Assembly: GCA_903959665.1 (NCBI GenBank)
Contig: CAJBXY010000281.1
Coordinates: 1 to 12,992, forward strand
DNA length: 12,992 nt
From: an uncultured Solirubrobacterales bacterium
GTDB taxonomy: Bacteria; Actinomycetota; Thermoleophilia; Solirubrobacterales; Solirubrobacteraceae
Direction of reading: 5' to 3'
A program made the translations under genes and the position numbers. Below the pieces are notes generated by a model. The model had not been told where the DNA came from. It ran no database searches and was given only the letters and a program-made list of their open reading frames with translations. The first letter of the stretch is position 1, and the number at the start of each line of letters is the position of its first letter. Below, one piece after another: positions 6,799-12,992 of the stretch.

Positions 6799-7763
6799 AG
6801 CCCGTGCCTTTGCTCAGGCACCGGCACCTCGGTGTGGCGCCAAGTGCTGAAGCTCTGCCAGATCCGCATCAGCAGCGTCGGCGGAATCGCCCGTGCGGTG
6901 CCGCGACCGTAGTGGCGCTCAATGAAGTACTGGCCAATCGACAGGATCGTCGTCAGAACGAGGTACCAGATGCTGGCCACGATCAGCAACGGGATCTGCT
7001 TGTAATTAGCGGCGTAGATCAGCTGGACGGCGTATAGAAGCTCGGTGTAGGCAAGGACACTGACGAGCGAGGTCGTCTTCAGCATCCCGATCGTCTCGTT
7101 GCCGGTTGGAGGGATGATCACGCGCATCGCTTGGGGCAGAATAATCCGTCGCATTGTCTGCATCCGGCGCATGCCCAGCGCCTTGGCGGCCTCCTCTTGA
7201 CCTTCATCAACCGAGAGCAGGCCGGCGCGGACGATCTCAGACATGTAGGCACCCTCATTGAGGCCAAGACCCAGCAGCGCGGCGACGAACGGCGTGATCA
7301 GATTGTTGGCGTTGAACTCGACCAAGGCAGGCCCAAAGGGAATTCCCAGCGCGACAACGGGATAGAGCGCGGCAATGAAGTTCCAGAACAGAAGCTGGAC
7401 GAGCACCGGAGTGCCGCGGAAGAGCCAAATGTAGAAGCCGCTCGCCGCGACGACGATCGGGTTGGGCGAGAGCCGCATCACGGCGAGGATCACACCGATC
7501 AGAATGCCGACGACCATCGCGATGATCGTCAGCTCAATCGTCTTCAAAAGCCCGTCGAGAACTACCGGTGAGAAGAGGTACTCACCAACGGTGCCCCAGC
7601 CGAAGCGCGGATTGGTCGCAACAGAGCGAACCAGCGCCGCGGCGACGATGATGATCAGCACGCCAGCGATCAGCCGTCCCGGCCTTCTGACCGGGACGGC
7701 TTTGATCTCCTCTGGCGCTACAGCTGCGGCCGCCGGCTCGGGCGGTTGCTCCGCGTCAGCCAT
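6795..7763 (-). CDS. Polar amino acid ABC transporter, permease protein
   Basis: This 322-residue inner-membrane protein forms the channel of the importer. A cytoplasmic Pro/Ala-rich N-terminal tail (about 1-28) precedes a hydrophobic segment at 31-46. The MetI-like permease core follows, beginning with [20 protein letters not shown]. The [10 protein letters not shown] motif at 115-124 is typical of the HisM/GlnP amino acid family. The EAA loop that contacts the ATPase is at about 190-212 (EEAAKALGM then ILPQAMR). The ATG at 7763 is 11 bp after the binding-protein stop, and the 3' end overlaps the ATPase start. Only one permease gene is present, so the channel is probably a homodimer, as in GlnP-type systems, unless a partner lies elsewhere. 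No strong Shine-Dalgarno is seen; translation may depend on the gene upstream. Confidence 0.94.
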   Translation of the reverse strand: MADAEQPPEPAAAAVAPEEIKAVPVRRPGRLIAGVLIIIVAAALVRSVATNPRFGWGTVGEYLFSPVVLDGLLKTIELTIIAMVVGILIGVILAVMRLSPNPIVVAASGFYIWLFRGTPVLVQLLFWNFIAALYPVVALGIPFGPALVEFNANNLITPFVAALLGLGLNEGAYMSEIVRAGLLSVDEGQEEAAKALGMRRMQTMRRIILPQAMRVIIPPTGNETIGMLKTTSLVSVLAYTELLYAVQLIYAANYKQIPLLIVASIWYLVLTTILSIGQYFIERHYGRGTARAIPPTLLMRIWQSFSTWRHTEVPVPEQRHGL

Positions 7764-7774
7764 CTTGGCTGGGC

Positions 7775-8680
7775 TCAGTCAATCGCCCCGTTGATCACCG
7801 GATCGGTGATCGCACCCTCTTCGAGGCCCCACTTCTTCAGGATCGCTGTGTACTGGCCGCCGGCGATCAGGTTCTTCATCGCCGCCAGAATAGGCTCGGC
7901 AAGGCCGCTGTTCTTGGGAATTGCTATTCCGTAAGGAGCGGTGCCGTATGGAGTACCGACCAACTCGAGCTGCCCGTTGCTCTGCGTCACCTGGTAAGCG
8001 GCGACCGGCGAATCGGCCATGCTGATCTGCGCGCGACCGCTGACAACGGCGCTGTTGGCGCCATTCTGATCAGGGAAGACACTCAGCGTCAGCTTCTTGT
8101 CGGCTGGGCACTTCGCCGCCTGAGCGGTCGCGTCGTCGGCCTGAACCGTGCCCTTTTCGACTGCGACAGTCAGCCCGCAAAGGTCGGCCAGTCCGTCAGG
8201 GGCAGGGCCGCCCTTCTTGCCGAAGAAGGAGGTGCCGGCTTCGAAGTATGTGACGAAATCGACCGTCGCTTCACGCTCTTTGGTGTCGGTAAACGATGAC
8301 ATTCCGATGTCGTACTTGCCGGAGGCGAGCCCCGGGATGATCGCGTCAAAGGTCGCGTTCTGAACGTCGGCCTTAAGGCCCATAACTTGGCCAAGCGCTG
8401 TCGCTAGGTCCACGTCGGCGCCAACGATGTCCTTGGTGCCGTCCTTGACGTACTCCATCGGTGCGTAGCTGGCGTCGGCAGCAACCGAAAGCGTGCCAGC
8501 CGAGCTGAACTTCGCAGGCACGGTCGCGGCGATCGCTGCGTCCTTGGTGGCCGTGATGCCGGTAGAGCTGGACGTGCTTGTCGAGCTGCTTGAGTCGTCG
8601 CTCCCGCAGGCCGAGACCGCAAGCGCCGCGGCGATCATGCCGGCGACCGCGAATGATGTCCGAGTCGTAATCGTTCCCAT
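7775..8680 (-). CDS. Amino acid ABC transporter substrate-binding lipoprotein
   Basis: This 301-residue extracellular binding protein captures an amino acid and delivers it to the permease. The N-terminus is a lipoprotein signal: Thr/Arg start, a hydrophobic stretch (about 10-22), and the lipobox VSAC with Cys25. A Ser/Thr-rich linker follows (about 27-42). The mature part is a family-3 (SBP_bac_3) bilobed protein, with [13 protein letters not shown] at the start of lobe [15 protein letters not shown], and [20 protein letters not shown] with the usual TDTKERE stretch. Near the C-terminus, [18 protein letters not shown] precedes [11 protein letters not shown]. The frame is open for 148 more codons upstream, but those lie antisense inside the neighbouring gene's 3' part. 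The ATG at 8680 has GGGGGAG 7 bp upstream and opens the signal peptide, which decides the start. It is the first gene of the three-gene transporter operon. Confidence 0.95.
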   Translation of the reverse strand: MGTITTRTSFAVAGMIAAALAVSACGSDDSSSSTSTSSSTGITATKDAAIAATVPAKFSSAGTLSVAADASYAPMEYVKDGTKDIVGADVDLATALGQVMGLKADVQNATFDAIIPGLASGKYDIGMSSFTDTKEREATVDFVTYFEAGTSFFGKKGGPAPDGLADLCGLTVAVEKGTVQADDATAQAAKCPADKKLTLSVFPDQNGANSAVVSGRAQISMADSPVAAYQVTQSNGQLELVGTPYGTAPYGIAIPKNSGLAEPILAAMKNLIAGGQYTAILKKWGLEEGAITDPVINGAID

Positions 8681-8687
8681 AAAGAAT

Positions 8688-8694
8688 CTCCCCC
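8688..8694 (-). promoter_or_regulatory. Ribosome binding site of the substrate-binding lipoprotein gene
   Basis: GGGGGAG on the - strand, 7 bases before the ATG at 8680. It fixes the start against a much longer open frame upstream. Confidence 0.75.
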
Positions 8695-8723
8695 AAAAAC
8701 AGCTGTCGTTTGCGTTAGTGAGA

Positions 8724-8753
8724 AACCTACCAGCGATCGTTACTCGGTGCGAA
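8724..8753 (-). promoter_or_regulatory. Candidate promoter of the amino acid transporter operon
   Basis: On the - strand TTCGCA (8753-8748) and TAGGTT (8729-8724) are 18 bases apart, with TGG just before the -10 (an extended -10 form). The -10 sits in CTGGTAGGTTTCT, nearly identical to the sequence upstream of the rhodopsin gene. The leader would be about 36 bases and contain the GGGGGAG site. Confidence 0.4.
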
Positions 8754-8771
8754 AACGGCGGGCCGCTGCGA

Positions 8772-11567
8772 TTAACGGACGCGAACTCGCGCAGCGGCGC
8801 TACTGGCGCTGCGGAACGGGTAGTCCGGGCGGTTGGAGGTGCGCACGCGGAAGCTAAAAGTGCCGCGCGAGGAACGCAGGAAACGATAAGCGGCGCTCCA
8901 GTAACCACCGGCGCTGACGGGGATGTCGGTGCGAACCGGCACCCAGCCGCGCGAGCGCGGGCCGCGGCCGTATAGCGCCAGATGGAGGCCGGCGCGCGGT
9001 ATGTGACCACCGCGGAGGCGGCCCTTGATCGTCGTCCGGCTGCCGGCGCGAAGCGTTCGCGGGCTCGCCGTGATCGTCGTTGACGCCAGCCGCGTTGCGT
9101 AGACGACGTTTGAGATCGCTTCACTTCGCAGCTCGTCGCCCGGTACGACTACGCGAACCCTCAACGAGCTGTGAGCTGCAACCGTGGCGCTAGCGCGACC
9201 CTCAGCGTCGGTCTCCGCGCTGCCCGCGGGCTCCCAGATCGATGGCGTCATCCACGGCTGAGTCTCAATCCGAACCGAAAGTCCGCGCAGCGGATCGCCC
9301 GATCTGTCGACGACGAAGGCCGTGACGCGCCGCCGCGTAGCCGCCGACGCGCTCTTGCTAGTCGAGGCCGAGCCAATCTCCGCTTTGGCTTTGATCACGG
9401 AACGGGGAGGTGGGGTGATCGTGCCGATCGGCGTTCCGCTCTGCGCGCCGCCGAACCAGTCGGTCAAGGCTGCGCTGTTGCCGGCACAGTCGCCGACCAA
9501 CGCGCGGGCGGTGTAAGCGGTGCGCGGCTCCCAGACGTCGGCCGGCACGAGCGCGCTGGCGCGTTGGATCTCTTCGCTCGTGGCTAGCGGCCGCCACGCG
9601 CCTGGCACGGTCGCGATCTCGATCGAGGCGCGCCCAAGACAACGCTCATCGATGAAGAATTCGAGCAGAGCCGGATGCTCCGGGCTGATTGGCCGCAGCC
9701 CGCCGCTGGGCAGCTTGGTGTCCTGCGTGTAGCTGAACGATTGCGGCGCGCTCTGATTTCCAGCCACGTCTGCGGCGTAGGTCTGGACGAGATGTTGACC
9801 CTCGCCTGGGCTTAGCTGCGCGAACGGCCCGCCGCTGAGCTGCTCGGCGCCGTGGTCTAGCTGGAGCGCGACGTAACCGCCGGAGCGAACGGGCGCGGGG
9901 GCGACGGCAGCCGTCATTCCCGACGTTGCGTCGCTGGCGCGCAGCGTGAAGCTCACCGGCGTGGTCACGAACGCATCGTGGGCGGGCGCGCCGCTGACGC
10001 TCAGATCGGGCGCGACAACATCTTTCTCGACAACGCCAGCGCTCACCAGTAGAGGATCGGTGACGATCCCTGCGCCGGTCTCGGCGGCGACCTCGAACTG
10101 ATGGCGGCCATCGCCGAGCGCAGCGAGGTCGAACGATCCAACTTCGCTTTTGCCGTCGGCGGCGACGGTCGTCGGCGCGCCACCGTCGACGCTGACGCGG
10201 TAGGAGCTGTAACCGGAGGGAGGGGGAGACGGCAGTGAGGGAGGCTGGATCAGCAGCGGCGTGGAAACGTTCGAGCGGTTAACCCAGCGGCCCGGGTAGC
10301 CGACGACGGGCGTTCCAGCGGCGCTGTTGTCAAACAGCAGCTCCGGCGACCATGGCCCCCATTCGCCCTTGAATAGTTCATCGTTCACGCGGACGCGCAT
10401 CTTGTAGGCACCGACAGTCGGCAGTCTGATCGTGTCGATTGCCGGGGCGCCGCTGCGGCTCTCACTGCTGCAGCTGCTTGGGGCGATCTTGCGATCGCTG
10501 GAGAGCGGGCAGAGCTCAACGTCGTGTGAGCTAAGCGGAGCGCCCGCCGCCTTCGCTGGGTTGCTGTAGCTGAGCGTGAAATCGTTGATCGTGCGCCAGG
10601 TCGAGGACGGCGAACCACTCAGCTGCGGCGCTCCCGGAGCACCAGGCGGCGTGTTGTCGACGAGGATCTGCCGTGACTGACTGCTCTGGTTACCACCGCT
10701 GTCGATGGCGTCGATGATCACACTGTGGGGGCCGTCGGAGAGGCGCGCAGTGTCGAAGCTGGCTGAGAACGACCGCGTCGCCGGGCAGGGGGTAGGGCGG
10801 GCGTAATCGCAGTCAGAGCGATCGCTTCGTCGCTCGCCGCCGACATCTGCCCCAAGCGAAGCGATACCGACGTTGTCGGATGCGGAGAACGAAAGCGATT
10901 GGCTGCCTGAAAGCCAAGCCGACGAGGTCCAAAGCGAGCCGGCCTGCTCTGAAAGCGCCGCCGTCGTTGGGTCGGAGATCCGAACGCGCGCCCCGAAAAG
11001 CTCTGCGCTGGCGCGTGAATAGCGCGCTGCGGCGACATTTGTTGCCGCCACTGAGCAGCCGTCGCCGTTGGCGCAGACAACGCCGAGACGAAGCCCGTTT
11101 CGGTTTGCTACTGGAATCGCAAAGTAGCTCCCGCGCGAGCCGCTCGAGAGCGCCGCTTGGCCGATACCACCCAATAGGTAGGCACCGCCGTCGTCGCCAA
11201 CGCCGACTCCCCAACGGTCGGTCGCTCCGCCTCCGTAGCGATAGAGCCAGAGCGAAAGGTCGGCGCGATCAATCGTCGTTCCCGGCGGCGCGTCGAAGTT
11301 CCATGACGCCGCGCCGAAGGCGGGGACTAGGCCACCACCCGGCTTGGCGGCGGCGCGAGCGATCAAACCGTCCGGCGCCGCGCCGCTGCAGCCGGCGTTA
11401 TAGGAGGGCAGATCGGCGTGGGAGGAGGCCGACGTCCAACTGAAGTTCGCGCCGCGGGCGTCATCGGCGCAGGCGTTGACTGTGTAGCTGCCGGCGAGCG
11501 CAGGCGCCGCCTGTAACCCGACCAGCGAGCCGAGGCTGAGGGCCAGAACGAAGCCGCGGCAGCGCAT
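8772..11567 (-). CDS. Large secreted protein with Ig-like and regulatory-like beta domains
   Basis: This 931-residue protein starts with a Sec signal peptide (hydrophobic 6-20, likely cleavage after APALA at 25). Residues about 26-200 form a Cys-containing beta-rich domain with no catalytic motif I recognise. Residues about 200-620 hold bacterial Ig-like modules, including two similar turns, AIDSGGNQSS (287-296) and AADVAGNQSA (598-607), each followed by a D-x-x-x-P linker. A Ser/Thr/Ala-rich hinge lies near 720-745. The C-terminus (about 746-931) looks like a carboxypeptidase-regulatory-like/Ig fold pair, with GDPLRGLSVRIET and GRLRGGHIPRAG. It ends in VRVR with no LPXTG or membrane anchor. 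The frame is open for 89 more codons upstream, but the ATG at 11567 opens the signal peptide and avoids overlap with the divergent hydrolase gene. The role is unknown; surface adhesion or matrix binding is a guess. Similar proteins are common in Solirubrobacter-like genomes. Confidence 0.85.
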   Translation of the reverse strand: MRCRGFVLALSLGSLVGLQAAPALAGSYTVNACADDARGANFSWTSASSHADLPSYNAGCSGAAPDGLIARAAAKPGGGLVPAFGAASWNFDAPPGTTIDRADLSLWLYRYGGGATDRWGVGVGDDGGAYLLGGIGQAALSSGSRGSYFAIPVANRNGLRLGVVCANGDGCSVAATNVAAARYSRASAELFGARVRISDPTTAALSEQAGSLWTSSAWLSGSQSLSFSASDNVGIASLGADVGGERRSDRSDCDYARPTPCPATRSFSASFDTARLSDGPHSVIIDAIDSGGNQSSQSRQILVDNTPPGAPGAPQLSGSPSSTWRTINDFTLSYSNPAKAAGAPLSSHDVELCPLSSDRKIAPSSCSSESRSGAPAIDTIRLPTVGAYKMRVRVNDELFKGEWGPWSPELLFDNSAAGTPVVGYPGRWVNRSNVSTPLLIQPPSLPSPPPSGYSSYRVSVDGGAPTTVAADGKSEVGSFDLAALGDGRHQFEVAAETGAGIVTDPLLVSAGVVEKDVVAPDLSVSGAPAHDAFVTTPVSFTLRASDATSGMTAAVAPAPVRSGGYVALQLDHGAEQLSGGPFAQLSPGEGQHLVQTYAADVAGNQSAPQSFSYTQDTKLPSGGLRPISPEHPALLEFFIDERCLGRASIEIATVPGAWRPLATSEEIQRASALVPADVWEPRTAYTARALVGDCAGNSAALTDWFGGAQSGTPIGTITPPPRSVIKAKAEIGSASTSKSASAATRRRVTAFVVDRSGDPLRGLSVRIETQPWMTPSIWEPAGSAETDAEGRASATVAAHSSLRVRVVVPGDELRSEAISNVVYATRLASTTITASPRTLRAGSRTTIKGRLRGGHIPRAGLHLALYGRGPRSRGWVPVRTDIPVSAGGYWSAAYRFLRSSRGTFSFRVRTSNRPDYPFRSASSAAARVRVR

Positions 11568-11576
11568 CGGGCGACC

Positions 11577-11603
11577 ATAATCGCGCAAATTGGGCGATGT
11601 CAA
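11577..11603 (-). promoter_or_regulatory. Candidate promoter of the large secreted protein gene
   Basis: On the - strand a perfect TTGACA (11603-11598) is followed after 15 bases by GATTAT (11582-11577). Spacing is short; TTATGG at 17 bases is an alternative -10. Transcription would start within a few bases of the ATG at 11567, consistent with the lack of a Shine-Dalgarno. Confidence 0.4.
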
Positions 11604-11688
11604 GGCTGAGTTTGAGCTCTTCACACCAGCGCGCCTGAAGGCGACCTGCGCTCGCGCAAGTTTAGATTGCTCTACCGTCCACATAGAA

Positions 11689-12768
11689 ATGAGAAAGGCT
11701 CTCGCACTACTTCTGCCCGGCGCCGTCGCAGGCTGGCTCCTGCGCGGCCAGATCGCGGTAGCGGTGACCAAGAAGGCGCTGCCAAAGCGGATCTCCGCCG
11801 ACCCCGTTGCGGCGCTCCCCGACGGCCTCCACATCGCGATCTGCGGCTCTGGATCGCCGATCCCAGACGAGCAGCGAGGGAACCCTTGTACCGCGGTAAT
11901 TGTGGATCAGAAGATCTACATGATCGACGCCGGCGAGCAGGCCTCGGAAACCTTCAACCGGATGCAGCTGCGGCCAGACCAGATTCAGGCCGTACTGCTG
12001 ACTCACTTCCACTCCGACCACATCGGCGGGCTCGGCAGCGTCACGCTGCAGCGCTGGGTGGCAAACGCCGCGACGACAAAACTGCGCGTACTCGGGCCGG
12101 TGGGAGTGGATCGCGTCGTCAATGGCTACAACGAGGCTTACGCGCTTGACAACTCCTACCGCACCGCCCATCACGGCGAGTCAATTGCGCCTTCGGCAAC
12201 TGCAGGGATGGTCGCCGAGCCGTTTGAATTTGAGCCAGGCGAAACTTCGAAGGTGGTGCTGGAAGATGGGGGACTAGTGATCACAGCCTTTGAGGTTGAC
12301 CACTCGCCGGCCACGCCGGCAGTTGGCTACCGCTTCGATTACAAGGGCCGGAGCATCGTCGTCAGCGGTGACACCGTTTACACGCAAAGCCTCGTCGACG
12401 CCGCGCAAGGCGCCGACTTGCTCGTCCACGACGCGCTCTCGGCCGATCTGCTCAAACTGGTCGAAAATGCGAGCCGTGAAGCCGGTTTCGAAAACCGCGC
12501 ACAGATCCTTGTCGATGTCACCGATTATCACGCGACACCTGCGCAGGCTGCCGACGCCGCGCGCGACGCCGGTGTTGGCGCGCTGGCTATGACCCACGTA
12601 ATTCCGCCGTTGCCAATCAAGGCGCTCGAAGGTCCGTACCTCGGTGACGCAAAAGAGCGCTTTACAGGCCCGTTATGGATCGCCAGCGACGGCGATCTTT
12701 ACAGCCTTCCCGTCGGCGGCCGCACGGTCGAGCGCAGCTCGCTCTTCGCCAGCGGCCCGCTCTCGTAA
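11689..12768 (+). CDS. Exported or membrane-anchored metallo-beta-lactamase-fold hydrolase
   Basis: This 359-residue protein belongs to the metallo-beta-lactamase superfamily, nearest in style to the tRNase Z/arylsulfatase-like branch. Metal ligands are visible: HFHSDH at 106-111 after LLT, Asp228 in VVSGDT, and His303 in MTHVIPP, with further candidates His205 (VDHSPATPAVGYRF) and His247 (LLVHDAL). GSGSPIPD at 53-60 and MIDAGE at 78-83 are the usual N-terminal beta-strand motifs. A hydrophobic stretch at about 4-27 after MRK suggests a signal peptide or anchor, so it probably works outside the cytoplasm, which argues against a tRNA-processing role. The frame is open 33 codons further upstream to an ATG at 11590, but the start at 11689 gives the MRK-plus-hydrophobic N-terminus and leaves a 121-bp divergent promoter region. 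No clear Shine-Dalgarno is seen. The substrate is unknown. Confidence 0.88.
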   Translation: MRKALALLLPGAVAGWLLRGQIAVAVTKKALPKRISADPVAALPDGLHIAICGSGSPIPDEQRGNPCTAVIVDQKIYMIDAGEQASETFNRMQLRPDQIQAVLLTHFHSDHIGGLGSVTLQRWVANAATTKLRVLGPVGVDRVVNGYNEAYALDNSYRTAHHGESIAPSATAGMVAEPFEFEPGETSKVVLEDGGLVITAFEVDHSPATPAVGYRFDYKGRSIVVSGDTVYTQSLVDAAQGADLLVHDALSADLLKLVENASREAGFENRAQILVDVTDYHATPAQAADAARDAGVGALAMTHVIPPLPIKALEGPYLGDAKERFTGPLWIASDGDLYSLPVGGRTVERSSLFASGPLS

Positions 12769-12812
12769 ACCCGGCAACGCTCTGCAAGCAGGGGAGTTTG
12801 GAGCCAGATCCC

Positions 12813-12840
12813 TTGACCCAGGCCGCTTTCGAGCTTCAAT
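12813..12840 (+). promoter_or_regulatory. Candidate promoter upstream of the truncated last gene
   Basis: TTGACC (12813-12818) and TTCAAT (12835-12840) are 16 bases apart. Transcription would start near 12847, after the ATG at 12839, which would make the ATGs at 12893 or 12896 the real start. GATAAT at 12845-12850 is another possible -10 but has no matching -35. Confidence 0.25.
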
Positions 12841-12992
12841 GCTCGATAATGTAGAGAATCACGAGTCCTCGCAGGAATGGCGCGAAGCACTCATGATGGG
12901 CCTCAGAAGAGGCTTGCCGGAGCTCACGGCACGCTCTGGTGCGCGGCAAAGACCACCACTGATCTCGCTCGCGTCATTTGACGGCTCCGATC
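12839..12992 (+). CDS. Start of an unidentified protein, cut by the window edge, with a DinB-like stretch
   Basis: From the ATG at 12839 a frame stays open for 51 codons to the window end. I do not recognise the protein family. Its first 20 or so residues are acidic and unremarkable. From about residue 26 it reads LTARS then GARQRPPLISLASFDGSD, which matches residues 205-228 of the DinB in this window (LIERF then [18 protein letters not shown]) at most positions; most codon differences are synonymous third-base changes. No Shine-Dalgarno precedes 12839. The frame is also open further upstream past the hydrolase stop, so the start is uncertain; ATGs at 12893 and 12896 fit a possible promoter better. 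It could be a new gene, a second Y-family polymerase fragment, or a decayed dinB copy. Confidence 0.4.
   Translation, partial: MLDNVENHESSQEWREALMMGLRRGLPELTARSGARQRPPLISLASFDGSD

Noticed and set aside
8700..8771. Possible terminator after the large secreted protein
   Set aside because: Only a tiny GCGG/CCGC stem near 8757-8769 with no U-tract; too weak to call.
8681..9124. 148-codon upstream extension of the binding-protein frame
   Set aside because: It runs through the 3' end of the upstream gene on the same strand and lies before a strong Shine-Dalgarno and lipoprotein signal at 8680.
10880..11443. 187-codon + strand open frame opposite the secreted protein
   Set aside because: Extremely Arg-rich low-complexity product typical of antisense high-GC frames.
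11590..11688. 33-codon upstream extension of the MBL hydrolase
   Set aside because: It precedes the MRK-hydrophobic N-terminus and would occupy the divergent promoter region, including the TTGACA of the secreted protein gene.
11568..11834. 89-codon upstream extension of the large secreted protein frame
   Set aside because: It overlaps the hydrolase gene on the other strand and hides the clear signal peptide that begins at the ATG at 11567. It is Arg/Ser/Ala-rich as expected for a chance frame in high-GC DNA.
12877..12981. Short + strand frame beginning ATGGCG near the window end
   Set aside because: Only 34 codons to a TGA, GGA too close to the ATG, and it competes with the frame that carries the DinB-like match.
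1..12992. CRISPR arrays, insertion sequences, tRNA or rRNA genes, phage or defence genes
   Set aside because: No regularly spaced repeats, transposase motifs, tRNA cloverleaf or rRNA-like sequence noticed. The genes are ordinary chromosomal ones apart from the unidentified start at the edge.
1..12992. Retinal or carotenoid synthesis genes partnering the rhodopsin
   Set aside because: None of the genes resembles a carotene oxygenase, phytoene synthase or lycopene cyclase; they must lie elsewhere or be absent.

Overview
The window looks like chromosomal DNA of a high-GC actinobacterium. Thermoleophilia (Solirubrobacterales and relatives) is the best guess. This rests on a wax-ester/diacylglycerol acyltransferase, a glutamine-dependent NAD synthetase, TANNNT-like promoter boxes, several starts without a Shine-Dalgarno sequence, and a long secreted Ig-like/carboxypeptidase-regulatory-like protein of a kind common in Solirubrobacter-like genomes. 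The placement is an inference from protein style; no rRNA or other marker gene is present.

Layout. Positions 1-172 hold the 3' end of a hotdog-fold (PaaI/YdiI-type) thioesterase on the + strand, whose stop codon abuts the stop of nadE. On the - strand, a WS/DGAT acyltransferase gene (3339-1855) is followed 5 bp later by nadE (1849-173), a likely two-gene operon. A sigma-70 family (ECF-type) sigma factor (3445-3981, +) diverges from it and converges, across a GC-rich hairpin terminator, on a microbial rhodopsin gene (4823-4041, -). The rhodopsin diverges from dinB (4973-6037, +) over a 149-bp region. dinB overlaps by 4 bp, tail to tail, a polar amino-acid ABC transporter operon on the - strand: substrate-binding lipoprotein 8680-7775, permease 7763-6795, ATPase 6798-6034. 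Upstream of that operon on the same strand is a 931-residue secreted protein (11567-8772). It diverges from a membrane-anchored or exported metallo-beta-lactamase-fold hydrolase (11689-12768, +). The last 150 bases hold the start of another + strand reading frame, cut by the window edge, with a short but striking match to part of this window's DinB.

The most notable gene is the rhodopsin. It carries the bacteriorhodopsin retinal lysine, counter-ion pair and both proton-release glutamates, but has Gly at the cytoplasmic proton-donor position (a D-T-G motif). Its neighbours (a sigma factor without a visible anti-sigma gene, and the translesion polymerase DinB) suggest, but do not prove, a sunlight/stress setting. 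No retinal or carotenoid biosynthesis gene is in the window. The transporter, NAD synthetase, thioesterase and acyltransferase are ordinary metabolic genes. No tRNA, rRNA, CRISPR array, insertion sequence or phage gene was seen, and no gap between genes exceeds 150 bases.
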